This document shows, one piece after another, positions 8,689 through 16,938 of a stretch of 37,008 nucleotides of DNA. A model generated the notes under the pieces. The model was given only the letters and a program-made list of their open reading frames with translations, was not told the origin of the DNA and did no database searches. Both the position numbers and the translations under genes were made by a program. Position 1 is the first letter of the stretch. Every line of letters starts with the position of its first letter. The stretch lies in contig SWDH01000029.1 of assembly GCA_005116945.1 (NCBI GenBank), positions 445,724 through 482,731 of the forward strand. The letters are read 5' to 3'. This stretch comes from Nitrospira sp. (GTDB lineage Bacteria > Nitrospirota > Nitrospiria > Nitrospirales > Nitrospiraceae).

Positions 8689-9213
8689 ATGGCCGTACCC
8701 ATTGTGTGTTTTGTCGGTCGGTCGAACAGCGGGAAAACTACGCTGATCGAGCGAGTGATTCCTCAGTTAGTCCAGGCTGGCTACAAAGTGGCGACGGTCA
8801 AGCACGCCGGCCATGGATTCGATCTCGATACGGAAGGGAAAGACAGTTGGCGCCATAAGCGAGCTGGGGCCAGTAGTGTGATGGTGCTCTCCAAGGGCAG
8901 TATGGCGATGTTTGCCGACGTGCCTGATCAGTTGAACGTCGAGGCCGTGCGGGATCGGTTTCTCGATGACACCTACGACTTGATCATTGCCGAAGGATGG
9001 AAGCACGAACGCTATCCGAAGATCGTTATCGTTCGCGAGCAGATCGGTGAAATTCCTGTGTCGACGGAAGGGCTTCTTGCGGTGGTATCGGACAAACCCG
9101 TGGATCTCGCGGTTCCGTTGTTTGGACTGGACGATGTCGTTGGTGTGGCGGCGTTGATTATGAAGCACTTCCCACGGTCACTCTCTTGCACAGAGCGAGG
9201 GATGGAAGCCTAG
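8689..9213 (+). CDS. mobB: Molybdopterin-guanine dinucleotide biosynthesis protein MobB
   Basis: A small GTP-binding P-loop protein that assists conversion of the molybdenum cofactor to its dinucleotide form. The P-loop GRSNSGKT is at residues 10-17. The family block VATVKHAGHGFDLDTEGKDS and the following WRHKRAGA are clear, as is IIAEGWKHERYPKI with its conserved EGWK. The length (174) is normal. It is 73 nt after moeA on the same strand, with a weak AAGGG site. No mobA is present in the window. Confidence 0.94.
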   Translation: MAVPIVCFVGRSNSGKTTLIERVIPQLVQAGYKVATVKHAGHGFDLDTEGKDSWRHKRAGASSVMVLSKGSMAMFADVPDQLNVEAVRDRFLDDTYDLIIAEGWKHERYPKIVIVREQIGEIPVSTEGLLAVVSDKPVDLAVPLFGLDDVVGVAALIMKHFPRSLSCTERGMEA

Positions 9214-9318
9214 CACGGGCTCACTCCCATCGCTGGTGCTCCCGCGCGGTCACTATCCTGCTCAGTCGTTGATCATGGATAAGCCCCACTAGTGTTTCTG
9301 CCCTCCGAGGACCCTAAT

Positions 9319-9378
9319 CGGTACGTTGAGGGTCTGAACGATGCGAGAAGGACGCTGGCGGACTTTTTCAGCATCCTG
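9319..9378. repeat. Partial second copy of the palindromic repeat (right arm)
   Basis: These 60 bases match 588-647 with two substitutions and the same length, ending in the same AGCATCCTG. The left arm is not recognisable here, so the copy is partial or decayed. It follows the mobB gene, again in a post-gene spacer. Confidence 0.85.
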
Positions 9379-9396
9379 CTGAGGCTTGGATTGCCA

Positions 9397-9425
9397 TTTT
9401 CAAGAGGGCTATGATAGCCTAGAAT
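9397..9425 (+). promoter_or_regulatory. Candidate promoter and leader of the RRM gene
   Basis: TTTTCA (9397-9402) and TAGAAT (9420-9425) are spaced by 17 nt. A transcript from about 9432 would have a leader of roughly 180 nt. It would open within a 9-bp hairpin (9428-9436 with 9446-9454). Long leaders are common for cold-inducible RNA-binding proteins. The rest of the 9214-9615 spacer holds only the repeat copy. The call rests on pattern alone. Confidence 0.35.
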
Positions 9426-9615
9426 GACCTTGCCGCAGGGGCCTGGCGGCAAGGTAGAACGAAATATACAGGTCTGCAGCATCGATGTTGCCTTGCCCGA
9501 GAATCTCGCCGGAAGTCAGACCTAAGCCGCCGCATCTTTCGCGTCTTCGGCCCGCTCCTTCCTCCGTTCCTCGTGTACAAGACAATATCATCATACTCAT
9601 AAGGAGGAACCCCAG

Positions 9616-9834
9616 ATGGGTTCGAAGATTTATGTCGGTGGGTTGCCCTATTCGGCAACTGAGCAGGAGATGAGTGATCTGTTCGGGCGGCATGGCGCCG
9701 TCGCGTCTGCGCGGATCATTACGGATAAGTTCACGGGACAGTCACGCGGCTTCGGCTTCGTTGAGATGTCTTCCGATACGGAAGCGCAGGCGGCCATTAC
9801 CGCTCTCAACGGTGCGGAAATGGGGCCCGATTGA
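9616..9834 (+). CDS. Small RRM-type RNA-binding protein, C-terminally short
   Basis: A single RNA recognition motif, the bacterial and cyanobacterial Rbp type that binds single-stranded RNA and is often cold-induced. RNP2 is IYVGGL (5-10) and RNP1 is RGFGFVEM (44-51); both carry the aromatic residues that stack on RNA. An excellent ribosome site (AAGGAGGA) precedes the ATG. The protein stops at LNGAEMGPD, residue 72. Family members normally continue with a GRxLxVNEA strand (beta 4) and a basic/Gly-rich tail. That strand is absent, and I do not find it in the other frames just downstream. The gene may be 3'-truncated, or this may be a genuine short form. Confidence 0.8.
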   Translation: MGSKIYVGGLPYSATEQEMSDLFGRHGAVASARIITDKFTGQSRGFGFVEMSSDTEAQAAITALNGAEMGPD

Positions 9835-9984
9835 GACGTGACACATCGTATCGAGCCTTGACCAGGCTCTCTCGTGATGTTTTGGACCCCCTGCTTACAT
9901 CGTGTGTATCGGGTGGATCACGTTGCAGGCAACGGGTGACGACTCTCACGCGCCGGCTGGTTTTTGACCGAGCCTCGACACGTC

Positions 9985-10500
9985 CTAATCAAACCACTCG
10001 TCACCGACTCTGGGAGCTTTTGGCAGGTCTTCCGTCAGACTCTCGGCTGAGGGTGGCGATGCATGAAGTGCCTGCTGCACAAGTGCGACCAAGGCTTGTG
10101 GTTCAAACGGTTTTTGAAGAAATAAAAGGCTACCCCGGCGTAAGCCGTACCCTGCCAAATCCTGATCGATCTTGCCGGACATAATGATGACTCGCAGGTT
10201 TTTTCGTATGCGGAGCGCTCGGACAGCCAGTTCATGGCCGTGTACATGGGGGAATTGATTGGCGCTTGAGGCCAATTGAAAGCCCGGAGGGGGAAGGACG
10301 AGGTCTGTCACCAGCAGATCGATGGACCCATCGTGCTGTGTACAGACTCTGAGGGCTTCTGAGCTGCCCTCGGCATTGAGGACGGAATAGCCTGCCTGCT
10401 GAAGGATCAGCTTGCACATCTTTGCGATAGATGGTTCGTCATCGACCACCAGAATGGTCGGAGGCAGGGATTGAGGTGTAGCGTGTTGTTGTTCTGACAT
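9985..10500 (-). CDS. Stand-alone response regulator receiver protein
   Basis: A single CheY-like receiver domain (171 residues from the chosen start) with no output domain. Acidic pocket residues are Asp20 and Asp21 in VVDDE. The phospho-acceptor is Asp66 in LLVTDLVLP, the switch residue is Ser108 in MSGK, and the invariant lysine is Lys130 in QKPF. Between the phosphorylation site and the GHEL helix there is an insertion of about 14 residues (roughly 71-86, PPGFQLASSANQFPHV) compared with standard receivers, next to the active site. The C-terminus has a polar tail. An in-frame ATG 36 nt upstream (10536) is an alternative start; neither has a good ribosome site. No histidine kinase is adjacent. 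Confidence 0.85.
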   Translation of the reverse strand: MSEQQHATPQSLPPTILVVDDEPSIAKMCKLILQQAGYSVLNAEGSSEALRVCTQHDGSIDLLVTDLVLPPPGFQLASSANQFPHVHGHELAVRALRIRKNLRVIIMSGKIDQDLAGYGLRRGSLLFLQKPFEPQALVALVQQALHASPPSAESLTEDLPKAPRVGDEWFD

Positions 10501-10809
10501 AGGGTGGCTACCTAGCGACAGCATAGTACCTGGCAACGTCTATGGCTAGAGAATCCACACTTTTGGCAAGACCGATACAGAGTGGGTCTGGCAGGACTTC
10601 TAGTCAGGATCATTCGTGAATGGTTCCGGCTAGATGAGGGCTCATACTGGGTTAGGAGGGGTGTCATGGGAAGAGGCGGAGGGTTTCAGCGGAGTATACG
10701 CGTGAGCGGTGGGAATGCTTGATGCCCCGGTATGACGCTGAATCAGGGCACCGTGAAACTGGAGAAAGGGTGGCGGTGTTCGGACGATAGCTGTTCGAAA
10801 CTCGAATGG

Positions 10810-12261
10810 CTACTCGTGAGTTGACCGGGCCTTGAGTGCATCCAGTCGTGTTTTCTCCAGACTGACATGCAACGACTTCTCCTGCGTGACGATGACGGCT
10901 CCCGGCGCCTGGCCCTTTGCCTTCTTGACCCACTTGCGTCTCGTGTAGATGACGTCGCCTTTGCCGCTTTTCTTTAAATCGCTATAGAGCAGTGCCAGCG
11001 TGGCGGCATCTCGTATCGTCTCGATCGGCGGATCGGCTCCTTTCCCCAGCCGCACGACGACATGCGAACCGGGTGTGCCTCGGGCATGGAGCCAGAGGTC
11101 ATCGCTTTTGGCCAGACCGAACGTCAGCTCGTCGTTCTCCCGCGCGTTTTTCCCGACAAAAATCGCTAAACCGTCTGACGAGGTGAAGCGGCGGAACGGA
11201 CCTTGACGTTCTGCCTGGCGACCCTTTCCCCTGCTTTCCCGCTGCCGGATTGTCGTTCTCGCGATCTGGCTCGGTCTCTCGGGCGGTTGCCAGGTGCCTT
11301 GTTCGATGGCGGTGAGCTCTCCCTTCAGCGTCTCCAGCTCTCGGTTACCTTCTTCGATGCGTGGCCGCAGCTCCCGTTGTGCCGCCAGGTACTTCCGATG
11401 CTTTCGGAAGTAGTCGTCCATATTGCCTTGGGGAGTTTTGGCTTGGTCGAGTGGGATCGTCAGGGTAGGAAGTTCCTCATCGAAATAATCCACCACGGCG
11501 ACGTCGGTCTGGCCCTTGCGCATGGTTCCCAGGTTTGCCTTGATCAATTCGCCGTAGCGATCGTAGGTTGTGTATTTCTCTGCCTTAGCGAGGTCTTCAT
11601 GCCAGGCTTCAATACGACGGCGGAGTTTCTTGATGGATTTTCTCAGTATTCCCGCCCTGATATTTCGTGCAGTTTCGATGTTTGAAACACCCTCGGCCGT
11701 GCGGTAGTGAATTTCGATGGCAGCGGACAAAGGAAATGGCGACTCCGGGAGGTCCTGACTGAATCGCGCCTGGTCGGCAGCACCTCGTTCTCGCTGCGGA
11801 TGAGGGGGAGGCACGTACAGCTGTCCCACCAGATCTTTTTCCCTGTTCAGGTCTCTTCGGACAAGGCTTGCCTCATCGAGGACAAGGAGATTCGATGTTT
11901 TCCCTGTCAGTTCTGCCACCAAGTTGCAGGGACCTTCTTTGGCAGTCAGTGCAAGCTGAATGATTCGGTCTCCGTGAAGCTGTTCGATCTTGTCGATGCG
12001 TGCTCCTTGCAGATGGGCGCGGAGGAATTGGCAAAAAGGCGGAGGAGTCGGTGGATTCTGAAAGGCTGCCGTGGTGATGTGAATCCGGGTGGCGTCAGGG
12101 TGGCATGAGATGAGGAGTCGGTGCGTCCGTCCTGGCGTGCGAATCTCAAGCACCAGGGTGCGATCTGTCGGCTGATACACTTTTTGAATCCAGCCTCCAG
12201 CCAAAACTGGGGCACATTCGCCGGTCACCTTCGCAATTTCTGTCGCAGTCAATGACACCAT
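10810..12261 (-). CDS. rqcH: RqcH/NFACT family ribosome quality-control protein
   Basis: Homologue of RqcH/NEMF/Rqc2, which binds peptidyl-tRNA-obstructed large ribosomal subunits and promotes alanine tailing of stalled peptides. The NFACT-N domain occupies about 1-200 and includes FLRAHLQGARI and the diagnostic Asp-Arg pair (Asp98-Arg99 in LHGDRI). A middle coiled coil covers about 210-340. The NFACT-R domain starts near FRRFTSSDGLAIFVGKNA and contains DLWLHARGTPGSHVVVR. The length (483) is slightly short for the family (about 550), mainly in the coiled-coil part. It is a single-gene unit on the minus strand. The older label is fibronectin-binding protein A. Confidence 0.9.
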   Translation of the reverse strand: MVSLTATEIAKVTGECAPVLAGGWIQKVYQPTDRTLVLEIRTPGRTHRLLISCHPDATRIHITTAAFQNPPTPPPFCQFLRAHLQGARIDKIEQLHGDRIIQLALTAKEGPCNLVAELTGKTSNLLVLDEASLVRRDLNREKDLVGQLYVPPPHPQRERGAADQARFSQDLPESPFPLSAAIEIHYRTAEGVSNIETARNIRAGILRKSIKKLRRRIEAWHEDLAKAEKYTTYDRYGELIKANLGTMRKGQTDVAVVDYFDEELPTLTIPLDQAKTPQGNMDDYFRKHRKYLAAQRELRPRIEEGNRELETLKGELTAIEQGTWQPPERPSQIARTTIRQRESRGKGRQAERQGPFRRFTSSDGLAIFVGKNARENDELTFGLAKSDDLWLHARGTPGSHVVVRLGKGADPPIETIRDAATLALLYSDLKKSGKGDVIYTRRKWVKKAKGQAPGAVIVTQEKSLHVSLEKTRLDALKARSTHE

Positions 12262-12556
12262 TCGTCTCCGATTGACTCCGAGGAACGTTCTTCACTCATG
12301 CTGTCTGCTGGATCAAGTCGTGAACCCGTGCATTTTTGCCGCATGAGACCAATCTGTCACATCTATCATCAGTTGAGGGCGAATGCTGTTCGTCAGTACT
12401 CTACGATTCATTGGGAAAACACGCAAGCCGTCGCCACAACACCGTGGCATTGCGATTGCTAGCATTAGGAGGCAAGCGGTTGGTCACGCGTCTGCTAGGC
12501 TTAAAAGGGGAGTGTGCATGGTGTCGTTGGTGTCAGCCTTAACAGAGGAGGGTTCC

Positions 12557-12772
12557 ATGGAGTGCGCACGATGTGATGGTCTCATGGTTACCGACAGCCT
12601 TCTCGACATTCAAGAGAGCAGTATTCCGATGTGGATGAAAGGATGGCGATGTGTGTCCTGCGGGAACATTGTCGATCCGCTCATTCAGCAGCATCGGATG
12701 ATCCAACGGGCGGGAGCAGGGCGATTGCTCGAAACAGAAGCGGCCAAGCCGCAGCTCCGTCACGTCGCGTAA
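12557..12772 (+). CDS. Small zinc-ribbon protein
   Basis: A 71-residue protein with two CXXC knuckles (CARC at residues 3-6 and CVSC about 30 residues later), the layout of a zinc ribbon. Between them is a strand-like segment ending MWMKGWRC. The start is set by an AGGAGGG site 5-6 nt before this ATG; the open frame continues upstream to 12383, but that part has no ribosome site and no coding character. Its function is unknown; small proteins of this kind often act as nucleic-acid-binding or anti-sigma-like regulators. The 295-nt spacer before it holds no other feature I can support. Confidence 0.65.
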   Translation: MECARCDGLMVTDSLLDIQESSIPMWMKGWRCVSCGNIVDPLIQQHRMIQRAGAGRLLETEAAKPQLRHVA

Positions 12773-12781
12773 TGCGATGAG

Positions 12782-13024
12782 CTAGGCGTCTGCCCCTTTT
12801 GCTGAATGCAAAGGGTTCTGATTTCTGCACTTGCGATTGGGGCAGAACCGTTCATGAATCCTGCGGGCTAAACGGCGTCTTTCGTCGTTTGTTCCTCGAT
12901 AGTCGTAAGCGAGCCAAGCGCGACTCGCATAGATGAAACAGCCGGTCAACTCGCCTTCCTTGCACACCCCACTTGAACAGTGAATTCTCTTTCTACGTTC
13001 GACGAACAACCGCTCATCGTTCAC
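12782..13024 (-). CDS. Small Cys-containing hypothetical protein (uncertain)
   Basis: An 80-codon frame with GTG start. It is rich in basic residues and has five cysteines, including C-X4-C (VCKEGELTGC region) and CPNRKC. The segment WLAYDYRGTNDERRRLARRIHERF looks protein-like rather than random. No ribosome site is evident and I do not recognise a family. It may be spurious. Confidence 0.3.
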   Translation of the reverse strand: MNDERLFVERRKRIHCSSGVCKEGELTGCFIYASRAWLAYDYRGTNDERRRLARRIHERFCPNRKCRNQNPLHSAKGADA

Positions 13025-13550
13025 ATTACATAATCGCCCAATGGAAGAAATTAGGGTCGCATCTTGTAATCCAATATTGTGGATCCGGTCGGATTGTTGG
13101 TTGATCTTCTGCCTTGAGGTTTGATGGTTTTCGGATGGTGCTCTCGCCTTGTTCTCGCGTGAGGCGTTTGCGGCACTATCAGGTCACGTGGTCGCATGTG
13201 AATAACAGAGTCGTACAAGACACGACATTCGCTTGTGCCGTTCTTTTTTGCCTACCCTTTGCCCATAATCCTTGCTGTCATAGATCCTTTGCGATGTTTC
13301 ATTCATGCCACGCAGCGGCACACATCTATCTGCTTTTTGCCACAGTCGATGGCTGTTATGACAGGTGAGTGCCCAGACACAGTTCAGGAAACAACACGAT
13401 ACCTGAACATTATTGATATCTGTGGTGCGCGGTATTGTTTTTGCTGATGCCTGCATGGGTTTCGTTCGTCGATCAGGCGCATAGGATGAGGTGCGAAGAG
13501 ATTTTTCTTGGAGTAGTCGGTGCAGTTTCACAACTTAGGAGGAGTTATCG
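13025..13550. other. Gene-poor spacer upstream of the porin
   Basis: About 525 nt of lower-GC sequence. Open frames here show no convincing coding character or ribosome sites. The only element I can support is the strong ribosome site AGGAGGAG just before the ATG at 13551. No clear promoter hexamers or hairpins were seen. Confidence 0.5.
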
Positions 13551-14765
13551 ATGAAGGTGGGGAAATTCACTGTGGGAATCTGTGGACTGATTGGGTTGCT
13601 CGCCGGCGTTGGCCAGGTTTGGGCGGATGAGGCGGCTGTGCCAGACTCGTCGGCTTAAGGGAAGGTGGCTGTTCAGCGGCTTGTTCCTCAAAGTTGGCCG
13701 ATTTCTGTGAGGGGATGGGTCGACGGAGGCTATACGTTTAACGGATCGAGTCCTACCTCCCATTTTAACGGACCCTACAATGCGATCGATCGCGACAGAC
13801 CGGTGCTCAATCAGTTGTACCTGGTTGTGGAGAAGGCTCTGAAAGTCACGAGCGGGATCGATGTGGGATTCCGAGTCGATGCCATGTATGGACATGATTA
13901 CTTTTTGGCTCAAAGCAATGGGATCGAGCGGAATCAATCCGGTTCGCCCAAGTGGAACCGTGAGGAGCACGGATTCGCGCTTCCGCAGATGTATGCCGAG
14001 GCAGGCAACAAGACCTTCTCGGTGAAAGCAGGGCACTTTTATACGATTATCGGGTATGAAGGAGTACCGGCTCCGGCGAATTTCTTTTATTCAAAATCAT
14101 ACTCCTATCAGTTTGCAGGCCCATTCACCCATTGGGGCGGTCTCGCCACCTGGAATGTCACGCCGCAACTGACATTCCAGGGAGGCGTGGTGAATGGATG
14201 GGATGCGTTCGATCGGCGGAGCGACAAGCCTGCGTACGTATTGAAAGCTCAATACGCGATGGAGAATAATTTCTTAACGGCCTCGTTTGGAGTGATTACG
14301 GGAGAAGAACCGACGGCGATTGCCGAAAGAACCGGGCAACGGACCCGCTATAGCGCGATCATAGGCGTGAATCCTACCGACGATCTTGAATATGTTTTCC
14401 ATCATCACTACGCCTATCAAGAAGATGGGAAAATCGGTGGGGGAACTGCGCGATGGTATGGCATCGATCAATATCTCTATTACCGGCTGCATCAAAAAGT
14501 GAAAGCGGGACTCCGGTTCGAATGGATGCGGGATGAAGCGGGCACCAGAGTTGGAGGTTCCCCTGATCGAGGGAATCCCAACTTCGCTCCGTTCGCCGGG
14601 AGTTTCTACTCGCTCACCGGCGGAGTGAACTACTCCCTGCATCCGAACGTGACAATTCGTCCGGAAGTCCGGTACGACTGGTTTGCGGGTGGCCGGAATC
14701 CTTATAACGATGGGCAGAAAGACAATCAGGTTCTTGTTGCCATCAATGCCTATCTACAGTTTTAG
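13551..14765 (+). pseudogene. BBP2/OmpL-like outer-membrane porin interrupted by an in-frame TAA
   Basis: A beta-barrel outer-membrane protein. The ATG at 13551 has an ideal ribosome site and opens a signal peptide (MKVGKFTVGICGLIGLLAGV, then GQVWA-DEA). Codon 36 (13656-13658) is TAA. The same frame continues without interruption for 368 sense codons to 14765. It encodes amphipathic strands with an aromatic girdle, a segment GHFYTIIGYEGVPAP, and a terminal strand ending in Phe (NAYLQF), as the BAM machinery requires. A Gln, Lys or Glu codon would differ from TAA by one base. An internal GTG start at 13665 would give an unexported protein. So the gene is a very recent pseudogene, uses readthrough, or contains a sequence error. 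It belongs to the putative beta-barrel porin 2 group by overall pattern. Confidence 0.85.
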
Positions 14766-14788
14766 TGGGGGGAGCACGTGGGGTCGAG

Positions 14789-14812
14789 GCCGACTCGCAT
14801 AGGCGAGTCGGC
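14789..14812. terminator. Hairpin after the porin gene
   Basis: A perfect 10-bp stem (14789-14798 with 14803-14812) and 4-nt loop lie 23 nt after the porin stop. As with the hairpin after degP, no T-run follows, so termination is plausible but not certain. Confidence 0.5.
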
Positions 14813-14877
14813 TGATGCCATGAAACTTTGAGCTGGAGAATGAGGGCTGAGATCGATCAGTGGGACGTTCGATGTCT

Positions 14878-15261
14878 CTACGCTTTCAACTTCCCAAAGA
14901 CGCCAAGTGGGCTATAGAGGGAAAAGCGCCAACTACTTGGACCAAAGGAGTAAAATGTGTACGCCCAGATCGCGAGGTCGGCCAGGTTACCCATTTCGAC
15001 TTTCCCATTCCATGCACGATAGATTACGAGCAAGATGCCTATGAGGGCCACGAAACGAAGGAAGTGACAACCTATCGAGAGCCGAAGAAGCGAAAGCGCT
15101 GTGGCGAGTAGGAGAGCGCCGGCGAACAGGTCAGACACGAATAGGCCTCCATCGGCAAGATTTCTAGACAAAAAATGCCAGGCGCCTATCCACACGAGAA
15201 GGCCGTGAAAGCCCCACCACGTAATCGTTCCAAGAAGCTCATCTCTCTTCGAGGTCTCCAT
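14878..15261 (-). CDS. Small integral membrane protein of unknown function
   Basis: A 127-residue protein with four predicted membrane segments: near TITWWGFHGLLVWIGAW, the following LFAGALLLATALSLL, then FVALIGILLVIYRAW, and LADLAIWAYTFYSF. The start at 15261 follows a GAGGA site by 7 nt; an ATG 33 nt upstream lacks one. An overlapping plus-strand frame (14860-15111) is polar, without a ribosome site, and is taken as a shadow. I cannot name a family. It is convergent with the porin gene. Confidence 0.6.
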   Translation of the reverse strand: METSKRDELLGTITWWGFHGLLVWIGAWHFLSRNLADGGLFVSDLFAGALLLATALSLLRLSIGCHFLRFVALIGILLVIYRAWNGKVEMGNLADLAIWAYTFYSFGPSSWRFSLYSPLGVFGKLKA

Positions 15262-15543
15262 CAAACAGTCCTCATGTAACAGGGTGTTGAACAATTGCTA
15301 TTTTCAGCCGCTAATATAGCAGAAACCGATTGTGAAAAGCGGTAAGTCGTATGCATGCGCTGGGAGGAGAAGCCGGCTATTGTTGTGTGGAGAAGTTTCC
15401 ACGTGATGTACAGACAGGAGAAGGATGTACACATCAAGGAAGTGGACATCCTTTCTCCTCGCCTGGTAGTGGTCTATACTCCGTACTCCTCCAGTGTTGT
15501 GGCCCATCGATCTTCTGTTTGACATTGAGGGCGAGGTTGTCGC

Positions 15544-16344
15544 GTGCCTGAATCGGCGTATGTCTTTCAGCGAGTTGACGATCAACGGGAACTGGAACGG
15601 CTTCGAATGATCGAGCAGGTGTTCGATCCTGCGAGTCAGAGGCGGCTTCTGGCCACTGGTCTGCAAGCCGGCTGGCGCTGTCTTGAGGTTGGGCCTGGTG
15701 CTGGGTCCATTATGAACTGGATGGGTGAAGTGGTTGGTGTGACGGGGCGAGTTGTGGCGGTGGATCTCGATCCGAAGTTTCTGCGTGAAGTGGAACGACC
15801 CAATGTGAGCGTTGTGCGATCCGACATTCGCACGGCTCAGTTGTCGCAGCAATCGTTCGATGTGGTGCATGCGCGGTACGTCTTGATCCATCTCGCTGAC
15901 TATGAAGTGGCGTTGACGAAGATGCTTGACTGCCTCAAGCCGGGAGGCTGGCTTGTGCTGGAGGAGCCAGACTTTTCTGCGTCGCGTGGGATTGTCGGCG
16001 ATGAGCGTGAACTTGGATCTGTACACAAGGTCAATCAGGCGATCGCGAAGATGTACGCAACATTGAGGATGGACCACGCGCTGGGTCTGAAGTTGCCTGC
16101 CTTGCTGCAACGGCGCGGACTACAAGACCTCATTGTAGAGAACGATGCTCCGCTCTGTGCCGGCAGGTCGGGTATGGCCATGGTAATGAAGATGTCGGCT
16201 GAGCAATTATCTGAAAAGTATTTGGATACAGGAGTGGTTAAAGAGTCGGATCTTGAACGGTATTGCCGATTCGCCGACGATCCCAGCGCATGGGCTATCT
16301 ACTACGCCACCATTGCCGTGAGTGGCAGAAAGGCCGGAGGATGA
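15544..16344 (+). CDS. Class I SAM-dependent methyltransferase
   Basis: A 266-residue Rossmann-fold methyltransferase. Motif I is CLEVGPGAGS (about 47-56), the acidic ribose-binding end of strand 2 is VVAVDLDPKFL, and motif II/III is FDVVHARYVLIHLADY followed by LKPGGWLVLEEPDF. The substrate is unknown; the pattern is that of UbiE/type-11 small-molecule methyltransferases. GTG is the start, since no better in-frame start precedes motif I. It is translationally coupled to the hydrolase gene that follows, whose start overlaps the sequence around its stop. Confidence 0.88.
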   Translation: MPESAYVFQRVDDQRELERLRMIEQVFDPASQRRLLATGLQAGWRCLEVGPGAGSIMNWMGEVVGVTGRVVAVDLDPKFLREVERPNVSVVRSDIRTAQLSQQSFDVVHARYVLIHLADYEVALTKMLDCLKPGGWLVLEEPDFSASRGIVGDERELGSVHKVNQAIAKMYATLRMDHALGLKLPALLQRRGLQDLIVENDAPLCAGRSGMAMVMKMSAEQLSEKYLDTGVVKESDLERYCRFADDPSAWAIYYATIAVSGRKAGG

Positions 16345-16345
16345 G

Positions 16346-16882
16346 ATGTCGGTAGCTACTCCGGTGTTAGTACTCCCGGGTCATGGCAACTCCGGGCCGC
16401 AACATTGGCAAACGCTCTGGCAGCGGCGCCATCCACAATGGCAGCGCGTGAACTTGGGAGATTGGGACCGCCCGGTATGCGACGATTGGGTTCGTGCGTT
16501 GGATATTGCTGTGCGAGTGTGCCCTTCTCCACCGATGCTGATAGCTCATAGCCTCGCCTGCCTTCTCGTGGCTCATTGGGCTCATCGTTCAGCGTTGCGT
16601 CCGAAGGGCGCGTTTCTCGTGGCGGTCCCCGATCCGCAGAGTGCAAGCTTTCCTGCCAAGGCACATGGGTTTGCACCGGTGCCAATGCGGCCTCACGGGT
16701 TTCCTTCCATCGTAGTCGCGAGTGCCAACGATCCGTTCGGGTCATCGGCGTTTGCGCAGCACTGTGCACAGGTCTGGGGCAGCCGCTTTGTTGATATTGG
16801 AGAGGCCGGCCACATCAATGCCGACAGCGGTCACGGTGAATGGAACGAAGGCCACGCGATCTTTCAACAACTGGCTGGGTAA
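16346..16882 (+). CDS. RBBP9/YdeN-type serine hydrolase
   Basis: A compact alpha/beta hydrolase (178 residues) of the RBBP9 family. The oxyanion-side start LVLPGHGNSGPQHW is typical. The nucleophile is Ser69 in IAHSLACLL, the acid Asp129 in ASANDPFGS, and the histidine His156 in AGHINADSG, giving a complete triad. GGAGG lies immediately before this ATG and overlaps the end of the methyltransferase gene, so the two form an operon. The natural substrate of this family is poorly known. Confidence 0.88.
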   Translation: MSVATPVLVLPGHGNSGPQHWQTLWQRRHPQWQRVNLGDWDRPVCDDWVRALDIAVRVCPSPPMLIAHSLACLLVAHWAHRSALRPKGAFLVAVPDPQSASFPAKAHGFAPVPMRPHGFPSIVVASANDPFGSSAFAQHCAQVWGSRFVDIGEAGHINADSGHGEWNEGHAIFQQLAG

Positions 16883-16938
16883 TCGATGTCCATTCAGATT
16901 GTTCAGGCTCGACGGGATGATGCTGATATCGCCGCTTG

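Noticed and set aside
13656-13658. Recoding of the porin stop as selenocysteine or pyrrolysine
   Set aside because: The codon is TAA, not TGA or TAG, and no recoding element is apparent.
14860-15111. Plus-strand frame after the porin
   Set aside because: It is polar, has no ribosome site and overlaps a minus-strand frame with four membrane segments and a GAGGA site.
15304-16110. Long minus-strand frame opposite the methyltransferase
   Set aside because: Its composition is histidine/arginine-rich without motifs, while the plus strand shows clear methyltransferase blocks.
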